The translations under genes and the position numbers were made by a program. Under the pieces are notes generated by a model. It did no database searches and was not told where the DNA came from. It saw only the letters and a program-made list of their open reading frames with translations. Of a stretch of DNA of 64,000 nt, positions 43,211 to 53,839 are shown in pieces. The stretch lies in contig JALGPY010000010.1 in NCBI GenBank assembly GCA_023055425.1, positions 49,533,863 through 49,597,862 on the forward strand. The letters are read 5' to 3'. Origin of the DNA: Linanthus parryae. Taxonomy: Eukaryota > Streptophyta > Magnoliopsida > Ericales > Polemoniaceae. Each line of letters starts with the position of its first letter. Positions within the stretch are counted from its first letter, which is position 1.

Positions 43211-43848
43211 TGTATGTCACCTGAGAAAATGTTAGACCCTGTATTTTTCATCTCTCCAAATAACGGAAGTAAAAACATAGCACAATTGTATTAAAAACGC
43301 ACTCCCTAAGCTAAAGCATATATACACTGGGTTGCCTCCCAACAAGCGCCGTGTAATTTAATGTCGACGACCTGGACCAATAACCTTAGAAATGATTAGG
43401 GGGGTCTTGCACGACATGTCTTCTCCTTCAATTTCTTGCCCTTTATCTTGAGCACTACATCATGTTGATGGCGTCTTATATGCTTTGGGTGAATCGAGCT
43501 GCAGAATTGTAAGCAATCGAGTATCAGGATCCACTAGAGTTTCTCTAAATTTGGTCATAGCCAATTTATTTTTCCCCTTGTCCAGATGAAAAGCCTTAAA
43601 GACAAGTGATTGATCAACATCCTTGATAGTCAGATCCTCAATTTAATTAACATTCGCGTTCATTGTCTTCAAGAGTAGCTTCCGAAAGATGAGTAGACCA
43701 TCGCGATCCTCCTTGATGTCCACTATCACGAAATTTTCTGGAAATACAAATGCACCCACCTTGACAAGGAGGTTCTCTATCACCCCTTTCACCGTCACAA
43801 TAGAATTGTCTTTCGGCTGCAGACCCATATTAACTGGTGTTGGCCCAT

Positions 43849-45260
43849 GACACGATCCAACCGCAAGTGTACGATTGTCAGTGTAGTAATAATTCTGTTA
43901 AATACGGGTTTGTCGAACCCAAAAGACTTATTGTAAACTAGTTAAGACTTCTTAACCTCATTTGGGCAAAACACGTTGATTTTGTTGAAATAATCTAATA
44001 AAGTAGATAACATGTTAATTATTAAAACTGGGTTACTTAATATGAGGAGAAGTTCAGGATATCTCTACGGGTAAACTAAGGATCTCACACCACTTATGAT
44101 TTATGTTCTAGTAACACGAATGTACTCTACTCATCCAAACAAGCACCTTTACCTTGAAGATTCCTCAACCAAAGCCTATAGTTAAACTCTTGTACCTGAT
44201 TCCTCTAGCCTACTCAAGTTTAACTACGCATTATCTTCTCTTGATCTACTCTTAGTTCTTGCCAACTAGCAAGATTCCTCAACCCTAGATACAACTAGTG
44301 CATGATTCAAGTTCCGACAACGAATATTGATTCCTATAACATTCATCACCTAGATCAATCCTATTGCTACGTCCAACAATATGATAGGTAGATTAAACGC
44401 ATGAATCACGCATAACTAAATAAAACACATTCAATTAAGCATATAAGCATGAAACAAGAGAAATCACCAAACGTGGTGTTCAAACCCTAGATCCCTATGA
44501 GATATCCCAAATTGAGGGTTTAGATACTAAAACACATGATCTAAGTACAAAGTTTATTGATCGTCAACAAAAACTAGAGAAGACAAGAGAATAGAAGATC
44601 AAACGATGGTCTCCAAGCTCCCAAGAATGCTATTTTTCTCTCCAATGGCGTCCAATAGATGTATATCAATGCCCTAGGTTGCTATCTTCTATTAAAACCC
44701 GTTCATCTTCTTTCAAGTTTGCAAAAATAACACTTTTTACCCCTGTCTCAAACGTAGATCTAATTTTGTGATCTTGTGATCACATTTTGTGATTATAGGA
44801 TCACCTTTTGTAATTTTAAGAATCACGTTGATCTTCCATGTGGTCTTACACTTGATCTTGTGATCACAATTTGTGATCCTCTACTTCCACTGAGTTGCTT
44901 CTTTTCACTCCTCTTGAAATTTTGGCTAACTATTTTTCTCGTCTTAGCTTCTCCTCTTCTTCTTCCATTCTCTCCTGCATTCCTTGAGTTTCTTTCTTTC
45001 CGAAGTTCGCTTCCGCTCCAAAATCCGCACTCCAAGCTTCCGGTTCCTGAAATCCACAACACGAACAAATACCGGAAGATCAAATGCGACAAATAAAGCA
45101 TAAAACATGCATAAAACGCTCGGATTACACCATGAAGTCCAAATACTCAAGTATGCTTAAAACGTATAAGAATTGGTCAATTTCTCACGTAAATCTCTCT
45201 AAACACACGCAAAACGGTGGTGAATCCTTTAAGAATATAACTCCTAATGTGGAGTTATCA
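43849..45260 (-). mobile_element. Solo LTR, Gypsy family C
   Basis: In element sense it begins TGATAACTCCACATTAGG and ends GGATCGTGTCA, 1412 bp, with TG..CA ends. The flanks GCCCA (43844-43848) and GCGCA (45261-45265) agree at four of five positions, a plausible target duplication. The start is close to the TGATAACGCC start of the Gypsy LTR at 19868, so these are related families. No internal region follows on either side. It carries its own palindromes (TTGTGATCACAA). Confidence 0.65.
44764..44882. repeat. TTGTGATCACAA palindromes in the solo LTR
   Basis: Perfect copies of TGTGATCACA lie at 44775-44784 and 44859-44868. Additional half-sites (TTTTGTGAT, GGATCACC, AATCACG, TTTGTGATCC) lie between them. 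In element sense the cluster ends about 65 bp before a weak TATA-like GGTTTTAATAG near 44690. Confidence 0.7.
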
Positions 45261-45379
45261 GCGCACCAATGCCCAATCTCAGAAATATGGATAAGGGCAT
45301 AAGATTGATGTTGGCGCTCAGGTCACAGAGCCCCATGCATATGAATCTCGCCCCCAAGACTGCAAGCTAGAAAACACTG

Positions 45380-46810
45380 CGTGGATATCTAATCTTGTCT
45401 CTTTGTATCACAATATTGCATGTTTATGTCAATTTTACTGTGGTGTAGGGGTCCATGCTCTTCTTTCTCCATAAAAATATATTTTAGAAACTTCTTATAC
45501 TTAGGCATTTGGGAAAGAGCTTCCACAAGGGGATATTGATGTGCAAGCGTCTGAATATGTCCACAAAACACCCATACACGTGCTCATAACCCTCTCTGTT
45601 CATCGCCATTGGATAAGGAATCCATGGCTCATCGGCAACCGGATTGAGAGATTTCTTTGGTTCTTCTTTCTTCTTAGTCATTTCCTTTTATTGGAGACCC
45701 ACAGTAGTTTCAGGCACCTCTAGACCCAATTCTCTTTTTGTGGAATTAGTAGCCTCTGCTCTGGCATGCGTATGATATGGAGGATCATGAGTAGTAATGT
45801 CGGTGCGGGTAGTTATATCTTTACGATGATCAGTTGGAGTAACTGTACTTTCCAGAAGCATTCCAGTAACTGTACTTTCTTGACTGCATTTATTTTGCCG
45901 ATAATTGTTTTCCAATTGTTCGTACCTAGGAGGTCCCATATAGTTCACATCTTGAATTATGCAATCATAGCCATGATTCTCACATGCAATCTGCTGACCC
46001 ATAGTTTTCACCTGTGCCACCTAATTCTGAGTGTTGAAATTATGTGGTCATCATAGAGATCTGCTGCTTCAGTGTTTTTAACTGGGTAATAATAGCTTAT
46101 TCTTCCTAATCTACGAACATTGGATCTCGTCGTCTCTCGTTTAGTTACATTATTAAGTAAAGCCTCAGCATGTTGTTCATCCATACTCATGAAGTCACCT
46201 CCTGATAGCATGTCCAATTCTTTTGCAGATTCCTTGTCAAATGTTGTGTAGAAACAATGGAAAAGCTTATACCAAGGCTCTCCATGATTAGGGCAGTTTC
46301 ACATTATTTGGTTGAATTTCCCCCGAGTGTATCCGGGTGAATCACCATCCACCTTATTAAATTTGAGGATATCTTCCATTAGTTCTGAAATATTTGATGG
46401 GGGATAACTCAGAAGTTCTTTAGTCAGATCATCCGATGAAGTTATTAACCCTGCAGGCGAATTCCAGGAGCCATTTCCTGGCACTTCCAGCAAAGGAAAA
46501 GGGAAATACCATCAGTTTAATTGTATCCTATGGCACCTCCGGTCATGCAGTGTCTGGAAAATCTGAGAGAAAGTCAGCAAGTGTGCATTAAGATCATCCC
46601 ATGCAGCTCCAACGATAGTCATTCTGCACCATCTGAATCATTGAGCTACCTAGCTGATTTTGTTGTTGATTTCCTTGTGCCCCTGGATTCTCCACGTTCG
46701 CTGGAGGCGATGGTGGCAGTGGAGGAACAGGAGGAGCATGTAAAACTGCTAATTGTGCCCTGAGTTCTTCATTCTCCTTCCTAAACCTCTCCTTATCCGC
46801 CATCTCATCC
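45380..46810 (-). pseudogene. Gypsy gag remnant
   Basis: Pieces in several frames include a Pro-rich N-terminus at 46594-46803 (HAPPVPPLPPSPPANVENPG), a capsid fragment at 46299-46493 (KFNKVDGDSPG..RGKFNQIM), LNNVTKRETTRSNVRR near 46130, and the segment preceding protease (QYPLVEALSQMPKYKKFLKY) at 45450-45530. Numerous stops and frameshifts. Confidence 0.65.
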
Positions 46811-46960
46811 CCAAGAGTCTTGCTAATTCTTTCTCCTTCAGCTCTCTGTTAATTTTCCATTGAAGTTGATATCCTCTGGTCTCTACGTTTTGCGCGCAAT
46901 TGCAGAATATGAGAACAGGAGAGTAAAGCGTACCTTCTTTCTAGAAGTAACCATATATAT

Positions 46961-47340
46961 CTAGAAGTTGACTGACCAAATAATGACGGACATAGCTTCT
47001 TGGCTCATGGTTGCATTAAGCAAGGTGATCAGCGCCCGATCTTGACTGTGCCGTGCAAGGAATGCCGGATTCACAGCAACCATTACAACACCATCATGGT
47101 CGGTCAAGTGCTCATGAGGACATGGCGTTATACCATCGAGATAACCCATCAATGATTGAGTTTGTAGCAGTGATGAGATATGATACCTTCAGATCACAAA
47201 ATTCGTTCCATCAAGTTTGAATGGTATTAGGCTGTATACATTTGACAAGAGATGCAAAGGATTTGGGTTAGAGGAGGCGGCCGACATCGTGGTAAGAGTG
47301 GTGGTGGAAGGTGGTATGGCCGCCATAGGCTCTGATACCA
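46961..47340 (-). pseudogene. Copia gag 5' fragment with primer site
   Basis: Next to the LTR at 47341, TGGTATCAGAGCC (minus strand, about 47328-47340) is an initiator-Met primer site. It is followed by a gag start (MAAIPPSTTTLTTMSAASSN, then LLSNVYSLIPFKLDGTNFVI) and, after a frame break, MGYLDGITPCPHEHLTDHDG with ALITLLNATMSQEAM. The rest of the element is gone; sequence joins the Gypsy remnant near 46870-46960. Confidence 0.7.
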
Positions 47341-47674
47341 TGTAAACAAACCCAATTAGCATTTCATCATACAGAGAAAGTAAAGAGACAATAATGGAGA
47401 AGACGAAGTGAAGGAGATAGGGAGAGATAAATTTAATTCGGTCAATGAATGGACGGAGAGATAGAGGAACAATAAATACAATATTGATTTATGTGATGAC
47501 CGTCCGACAAGTCAACTTATGATTGGACGGTGGATGTAATAGTTATGTTACACATTGGTCCTTCCTAGTTTCTTCCTATTATAGTCCTAGGCTCTATTTG
47601 GGCTTGACTGTTGTGGGCTTGGCTATGCTTGGGCTTGAAGTGTTAATTTTGGGCCTTCTTTAATAGTTCTGACA
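47341..47674 (-). mobile_element. Copia LTR (334 bp)
   Basis: In element sense it runs TGTCAGAACTATTAAAG to TTTGTTTACA and is directly followed by an initiator-Met primer site. Short LTR and gag type suggest a small Copia lineage (Ale/Ivana-like, uncertain). No second LTR in the window. Confidence 0.7.
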
Positions 47675-47852
47675 GGATAGCAACTTCAACTAATCCTACA
47701 CACTCTATTGTAGCTGGTGGTAGAGTACTTTTTCAATTTGTTTGACATGGTTCGGTTCGGATTAAACTGCTTCGCTAGTATTTCTTTCGGCTCATAAAGC
47801 AGTCACAATTCCTTCATTAAAATTTAAAGAGAACTTGGCGGGTGTCTCATGG

Positions 47853-48052
47853 TAGTGACGGAGGTACATGAGGGCGAGTGTGCAAGTGCACCCCCAAAAA
47901 TTTCTTTAACTATACCACTATATCCACTAAATTTTGTGTTTTTTCAATTGTACCTTTCATTAAGTAGCATGTGTGCATTCCAAACAGATTTGTCGCGTTC
48001 ACTTTGCGAAATTGTGTCACTCCACTAATGAAATTATGGCTCCGCCACTGAG
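47853..48052. mobile_element. Small DNA-transposon-like element (AGTGGCGGAGCC type)
   Basis: The left end AGTGACGGAGGTACATG and the right end, reverse-complemented, AGTGGCGGAGCCATAAT are short imperfect inverted termini about 200 bp apart. The terminal phrase is common in plant non-autonomous elements. It lies about 0.5 kb upstream of the VPS33-like gene. Confidence 0.4.
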
Positions 48053-48563
48053 TAAGTGAGCCTTTAAGCCAGTTCATTGCCTCGGTTTCAAGCCCCCTCT
48101 CCCTTTCCCGTAGGAGTAGGCTAGTATTGTTACCCATGTACCCAAAAGAACGAGGTACATACGCTTCACCTCTGTGTACGTTACATACATAAAGACGCCA
48201 TTGGCCACTCCCTTATTGGGAGACGAATATGATTCAAATTCCTCAGTTAATGTAGCCTTATTGTGGTAAAAGATGCTACTACTTGCAACATGCAGTAGTT
48301 GTTATCACTAAGAAGGCTCGATTCACACACCTGTTAGGAATAGGAGTAAGTTACTTAAGTTGCAAGACTTCAAATCCACCAACTCTTATTTAAGGTAGTT
48401 TCTTCCGACAACACCTGTCAAAAAATCTTACTTGTAAATAGAAATCATCATCGAAGAGGACTTTGTCTCTCACAACAAAATTCTCAGGTCTGAAAATCTC
48501 GATTCTCGTGTTCAAAGGACCTAACCATCTACCAGCTGTGTCAGAAGCTGTGCGAGAGAAAGA

Positions 48564-50495
48564 ATGGCGCAATTACCAAATTTGGAGAATGCCGCGATCG
48601 ATCTCGCAGCCATGAGGGACCAATCTCAGAAGGAGCTCCTTACAATCTTAAACAACATCCGTGGAAACAAATGTTTAGTTCTCGACCCAGAGCTCGCCGG
48701 GTCGCTGTCTTTGATCGTTCAAACCTCAATCCTCAACGAACATGGAGTTCTCGAGCTCCATCACCTTACGTCAGAGCCGCTCCAGACTCAGTGTACCAAA
48801 GTGGTCTTCATCGTCCGAACTCACCTCGCGTCGATGAAGCTCATATCATCACAAGTACACATCGATTTATCGCAAGGACTTCAAAGAGACTACTTTGTCT
48901 ATTTCGTCCCTCGTCGCGCCTTGGCATGCGAGAAGCTACTCGAGGAGGAGAAAGTTCATAAACTGATGACTATCGGCGAGTACCCGTTGTATATTTATCC
49001 TCTGGATGCCGACGTGTTCTCGTTTGAGCTCGATCTTGCTTACAGGTAAGGGGAGGTAACTTTTGGAGATTATATTTTTACCTTTATTTGATTTATTTTA
49101 TTTTTAATTTAGTCCTCACAATAATTTCACTACAGCCGTTTAACTTTGTAAAATTTTAAATTTACTTTCACTATGTTTATTTTTTTCTAATTTAGCCCCT
49201 ACTGTAACGAAATTTTGGATCCCGTTGCTTACAGGGAATTGGCAGTTGACGGCGACAAGAGCTCTCTATGGTACGTAGCGAAGGCGATTCACAGCATCGA
49301 GTTATCTTCTTCAGGGTTGATTCCGAATGTGATTGCGAAAGGTGCCGCGTCGAGTCGCGTAGCGGAAATCCTGGAAAAGTTGCATGTGGAAGAGCCTGTA
49401 AACGATAACTTCGTCGTGGAAGATGTAAATACCCTGGTCCTTATTGACAGAGAGGCGGACATGGTTACGCCGATGCGTACGCAGTTAACCTACGAAGGCG
49501 TGATCGACGAAATCCTCCGTGTTAGAAACGGTGTCGTGGAGGTAGATTCATCTATCGTGGACGACGTACAACAAGAGGGGAAGACAAAGATGAAGATTCG
49601 ACTCGATTCAAGCGGCGGACTGTTCAAAGATACACGAGATCTCTTCTTCGGAGATGTTTGCGAGATCTTACATCGGAAAGCGGAATCATTGAAGGGGGAT
49701 TACTATGGGTTTCCGAGGGAGGCGGCGGAGACGACTATGTCGGAGCTGAAGGGTTTCGTAAAAAAGATGACATGGTGGCGGCGCGAAGTGACCATGCACG
49801 TAAACCTCGCCCGTCATCTCGCTACGTTCGCTTGTGAAACGTCGTTCCACGAGCGAATTGAGATTGAGCGGAAAATGATCGAGTCTGAAAGCCACCGAGA
49901 ATGCTTCGATTACATCGAAGAGATGATCGATAGTCGGGAGGATCTAGTCAGTGTTTTGCGGCTCCTCGTGTTGTTTTCCGCGACGAACGGGGGTTTACCG
50001 GCGACGAAGTTTGATGAACTGCGGCGAGGAGTGCTCCAGAGTTACGGTTTCCGGTACATGGGTGTTATGAGAAATTTGGAAAGAGCTGGATTGATTAAGA
50101 AACAGGAACCAAAAGAGAGCATTTTGCAGAAAATCAAACAAGCATTGAAACTTGTCAACGATTCTGATTCTGATACCGTACGCGGCGGTGATGTTTCCAC
50201 TGGAGATGCAGCACCTCTCAGTGTTCGCCTCATTGAGGAATCGCTGAAGTTGTCGCCTGGACCGTGTTTCGAAATGAAGCCAATTGACTCTGCAACGCCT
50301 CCTCCATTGTTTTGGGGAAGACGCCGTTGTGTCATGGTTGTGTTCGTTGGAGGGGTGACGTTTGCGGAGATTGCCGCTCTTCGTTTACTGAGTTCACGAG
50401 AGGGAATGGAATATGTTTTCATTATTGGTACGACAAAGATTGTGAATGGCACTACTCTGATTGAAACATTCTTTGACAACAACGACCTCGGATGA
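48564..50495 (+). CDS. VPS33: VPS33-like Sec1/Munc18 protein (two exons, about 580 aa)
   Basis: Exon 1 is 48564-49045, exon 2 is 49235-50495, joined in phase (TAC AG|G GAA) to give 580 residues, close to the usual plant VPS33 length of about 590. VPS33 is the SM-family subunit of the HOPS/CORVET tethering complexes that drive SNARE-mediated fusion at late endosomes and vacuole. Recognisable stretches are KCLVLDPELAGSLSLIVQTS, LQRDYFVYFVPRRALACEKL, LVLIDREADMVTPMRTQLTY, FDYIEEMID, RLLVLFSATNGGLPATKFDE and VMVVFVGGVTFAEIAALRLL. A segment before the last motif looks shorter than in relatives. Plant VPS33 genes as I know them have many introns; this copy has one, so it may be a retrocopy that remained open. 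A 10-11 bp direct repeat at the intron borders is discussed separately. Start: first ATG, with a good family N-terminus. Confidence 0.85.
49046..49234 (+). other. Intron of VPS33-like gene, flanked by direct repeat
   Basis: This 189-nt intron has donor AG|GTAAGG and acceptor TTACAG|GG. TTGCTTACAGG occurs at 49036-49046 and again at 49225-49235, so both splice sites lie in the two copies of an 11-bp direct repeat. The intron is AT-rich. Confidence 0.8.
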
Positions 50496-50985
50496 GCTGA
50501 TAATAGAAGTTTTTTCTGAACAACAAATTCTTTAAACCGCGCCTCTGGAAGGCGCCCGTTACAGTTTCCTCTAATTCATTGTTGCTTTCTCTGTCGTGGT
50601 TTCTACTAGTGAAACTTTTATTTTGGGGTAATATTTGGTTTCTAGTTTCCCATAGTATCCAACTGCGTCTAAAACATGTGATACAATCGGGTGAATTATC
50701 TCAAAACCGGTAAATAGTTTTACCACACTGCTAAGCATCTCCAACAATTTACCACTGTTAGCCCTAGGAGGAGGACGTGGAGGGGGAATCGCAATTAAAA
50801 GTACCACGTCAACCTGGCTATTCTTCTAGTGTGAGCCAGCAGGGTGAATGATAAAATCAGCAATGCTCTTCATGTCAACCTGGCTGCGAGTCAAGAAAAG
50901 AACCTCCGACTCCCAACTGCAATAGGAAGAAGCAAGATGATTAGCTTTGCAAACCTAACACAGAAAGTTGCTAGTATACTGAAAA
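50496..50985. other. Downstream flank of VPS33-like gene
   Basis: No further gene is supported. It contains presumed 3' UTR and unremarkable sequence. Confidence 0.4.
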
Positions 50986-50989
50986 GCTA

Positions 50990-51250
50990 GAAACGAACAA
51001 CCCTATCAATGGCGGGAAGAGAAGTCCTTATCAAAGTTGTCACTCAATCTATCCTTTCAAAATTCCCAGCCAACTTTTCAAAAGTTTAGAAGTAATGTTC
51101 AACAAGTTTTGGTGGGGAAAGCAAGAAGGTCAAAGAGGCGGTCAATGGATAACATAGGAGAAGCTTAAAGATAGCAAGGACAGAGGTGGTGTGGGTTTTA
51201 GAGATGTCGAAGAAGTTGGTATTCAAAAATGCGAAATTCAGAAAAAATGA
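50990..51250 (+). pseudogene. LINE ORF2 fragment
   Basis: Two frames together give a degenerate stretch typical of plant LINE reverse transcriptases after the catalytic region: MAGREVLIKVVTQSILSKFP, then KFWWGKQEGQ and KDRGGVGFRDVEEV. At least three stops are present. No poly(A) tail or domain ends were found. Confidence 0.6.
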
Positions 51251-51330
51251 GCTCCAGTGTTTTAAAAAAGAATTTGGTTTTCAAAAAAATTAAAAAATAA
51301 CTAAACTACCAACGTTTTAATGATCTGTTA

Positions 51331-51686
51331 GAGCATCTCCAATGTTACTAGTTATAAATTATGTATATTTTGACTAAAATTGTCGTTTTTTTATTTTAAC
51401 TATACAAAAAAATTGATATGATCTGCAATGCTATTATGTAAAAGTTAGCTAAAATGTAGGTATTGTAGGTAAAACTTTAATAAAAAAAATTAATGGAATA
51501 TAAAAAGAGGAGAGAGATAGACACAAAAAAATAGCTATCCATTTTCCGGTTCTTTAAACATAGAGAGACGAATAACTATCCGTTAAAATAAAGAGTCGGA
51601 TAAATAGCCCATTGGAGATGTGTTTTTCACCATATCTTTCATATTATAAAGATAACCGATGTTTAAATATTCCATTGGAGATGCTC
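51331..51686. mobile_element. Tourist-like (PIF/Harbinger) MITE
   Basis: Perfect 14-bp inverted termini (GAGCATCTCCAATG) are flanked by TTA on both sides (51328-51330 and 51687-51689). Length 356 bp. A second, imperfect copy of the right terminus (CATTGGAGATGTG) occurs inside at about 51611-51623. Same terminus type as the element at 3153. Confidence 0.8.
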
Positions 51687-52145
51687 TTACACTTCTCTTT
51701 TGAAATGATTCATAACCTTTCAGAAAACATTTAATAATTTGTCACCAAATTTTCGTAAAAAAACTATTGGAAACACGTCCCTAGTTACATATGTTTTACC
51801 GATTTTGTGTTAAAAGCACTACCTATCTGGCGCGAAATGTCCCGCAACACTAAATCATTCGCTACCAAAATTCTTTTTACCGCTTTTGTGTTAGGAAAAA
51901 GAATATCTCATTTCATATTAGGAGCAAGTACATAGATTAGAAAATAGATCTCACGTTCCTTTTTTCTACTCTAATTAAAGGTTGACTAGAAGAAAATGAT
52001 ATTCATATACCGCTCCAATTGCATGGTAATCAGTTAAGGAAGAAATATCATGACCTTGCCTCAGTAAGCAAGCAAGTTAAGATCATCATCATGTTCTGAT
52101 TGATTTCATTACCTCTTGCTTGTTTGATCATATTCTCATCCCGCT

Positions 52146-52152
52146 ACTATAT
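52146..52152 (+). promoter_or_regulatory. TATA box of aspartyl protease gene
   Basis: CTATATATT lies about 65 bp before the ATG at 52214, so transcription would start near 52180. This supports the ATG at 52214 over the upstream ATG at 52100. Confidence 0.5.
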
Positions 52153-52213
52153 ATTCGGCGGTTCTTTCTTTGTTCGGTGGAATAGTTTCTGCCCTTACTT
52201 TTCCACGATTACG

Positions 52214-53839
52214 ATGATGGTCGCGAAGACCACCACCACCACGATGTTGTGCTTCTACTTGCTCGTCTTGGTGGCTGTAGTTGCAGCAGCAACAACTACC
52301 ACTACTACGAGTAAGAGTGCCCATCCACCACCACCATCAAGAAAACCCATCACACTCAAACTCCACCACAGGATCCACTTAGACAACTCAAGCTATGAAT
52401 CCTACGTCCAATCCAGATTAAGAGGTGAACGTCGAGATTGGGTGGCGGCAAAGAGTATGAGGACCGAGCTGCTGCTGCAGCAGAATATTAGTTACGGCCA
52501 GGAGGAGGACAGTGGATTTCCGTTGGCACTAAGTAACCCCTTTGTGAGAGGGCAATACCTGGTCGAGTTGGGCATCGGTAACCCGAGATCCTTTTTCCTA
52601 TTCCAGCTCGATTCCGGAAACCTTGTAAGTTGGCTCCAGTGCGAGCCTTGCGAAACCTGCTACAAGCAAGCGGACCCCATATACAACCCCACTCCAAGTC
52701 TAGGCTTTCGCAAGGTGCTCGACGGCGACCTCTCGTGCGAAGACCTGCGGGGTAACCGACAGAACCCGGGTCCGAATGGCGAGTGCAGGTACTCAAGGGA
52801 GGATCCACCCCTATTAATGGGGGCTATAGCCCCCACTAACTTCCCCTTTGTTTTTGGATGGTTTTTTCAGTTCAGTCGTAGAAAATTTGCACAACAACTC
52901 CACGCAATTTTCAAAATTAAGATTTTCACTTTTTTTGGCTAAACCTTTCTAGTTATACTCCCATTGTATGAAATTCTTAGATCCATCCCTTGCAGGTACT
53001 TGGTGAAGTACGGCGAAGGAAGTAGTACACAAGGCTATCTCATAGAGGACAGATTGACGTTAATTCCTGATGGTGGCGGCCGTGGTGAACCTTTTGACGG
53101 AGTACCGTTTGGATGCTCAACAAAAAGTGATCCACAGTTAGCTGGAGAACAGGCGGGGATCATCGCACTGTCGAGAGGTCCGCTCTCTCTTGTCAGCATT
53201 TTAGGAATTAAATCATTTTCTTATTGCCTCGTCGACCCAATGGACCGTGACAAAGTTTCGACTCTGGTTCTGAACCCTGACATGCCCCCTCCTAGTGATG
53301 TTTCTTACGGGGTAAAATTGCTGTCGAGGGGACCACAAGGGGAGAAATTCTTTTACGTCGACCTCAGAGCAATCGCGGTCAACAATGAAATAGTACAAGT
53401 ACCGCAAGACGCCTTCGAGCTCCAACCAAATAATAATGCGGTCGACACTGGCGTCATCCTCGACTCCGGTGCTGACCTCACCTATTTTCCTCAGAAAGTT
53501 TACGAACCTTTGAGCGACATCTTCGAGCGAGAGACTCAGGCTCCAGTTGTCGATTCCCCTTCCGACTTCTACGATCTGTGTTTTGACGTCAAAGGCCTTC
53601 CCAGTGATCATAATTACGTGTACCCGAAACTGACTTACTATTTTGACGAAAATACGGCCGTGCCCCTCGATGTACGTTCTTATATCGATGAGTCTATTGG
53701 TGAGGACATTGATTGCTTCAGCATCGTCGGTTATGGTGCGCTCGATTCAATCATCGGCAGTAATCAACAATACGGAAACAGGTTTTACTTTGACCTCGTC
53801 AAGAACGAGGTTAAAGTATCAAGCAACGACTGTATCTAA
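52214..53839 (+). CDS. A1 family aspartyl protease (nepenthesin-like, 472 aa)
   Basis: Exon 1 is 52214-52788 and exon 2 is 52996-53839; together 473 codons. The product starts MMVAKTTTTTMLCFYLLVLV, a hydrophobic signal peptide, then a prosegment. The first catalytic motif is FQLDSGNLVSW (D-S-G rather than the more usual D-T-G). A nepenthesin-type Cys insert follows (QCEPCETCYKQADPIYNP), then the flap region YLVKYGEGSSTQGYLIEDRL and GCSTKSD..AGIIALSRGPLSL. The second catalytic motif is ILDSGADLTYFP, and the C-terminus has DCFSIVGYGALDSIIGSNQQ. Such proteins are secreted or vacuolar endopeptidases. Both Asp residues are present, so it may be active. Nepenthesin-like genes usually lack introns; the single intron here carries transposon-like borders. 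The upstream ATG at 52100 is in frame but would precede the TATA box. Confidence 0.85.
52789..52995 (+). mobile_element. Intron of the protease gene, apparently a MITE
   Basis: TGCAGGTACT occurs at 52784-52793 and 52991-53000, so both splice sites (TGCAG|GT and TTGCAG|GT) lie in the two copies. The 197 bp between them begin CAAGGGAGGATCCA and end, reverse-complemented, AAGGGATGGATCTAAG, which are inverted termini. Near the left end is the fold-back TGGGGGCTATAGCCCCCA. Target duplication of about 9-10 bp plus inverted termini fits a Mutator-type MITE. Confidence 0.65.

Larger units (their letters stand above)
43640..45360 (-). pseudogene. Gypsy protease remnant, split by a solo LTR
   Basis: The N-terminal half lies at 45360-45262 (ANINLMPL-type translation near 45300). 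The C-terminal half is at 43848-43640 (SIVTVKGVIENLLVKVGAFV, FPENFVIVDIKEDRD). The two halves join if 43849-45265 is removed. Confidence 0.6.
43230..46870 (-). mobile_element. Decayed Gypsy (Athila/Tat-like) element, minus strand
   Basis: On the minus strand one finds in order gag pieces (46810 down to 45390), a protease split by a solo LTR (45360-45262 and 43848-43640), and the post-pol phrase GTTGGGAGGCAACCC near 43340. Reverse transcriptase, RNase H and integrase are missing between about 43640 and 43400, so a large internal deletion has occurred. No LTR of its own was recognised. Confidence 0.7.
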
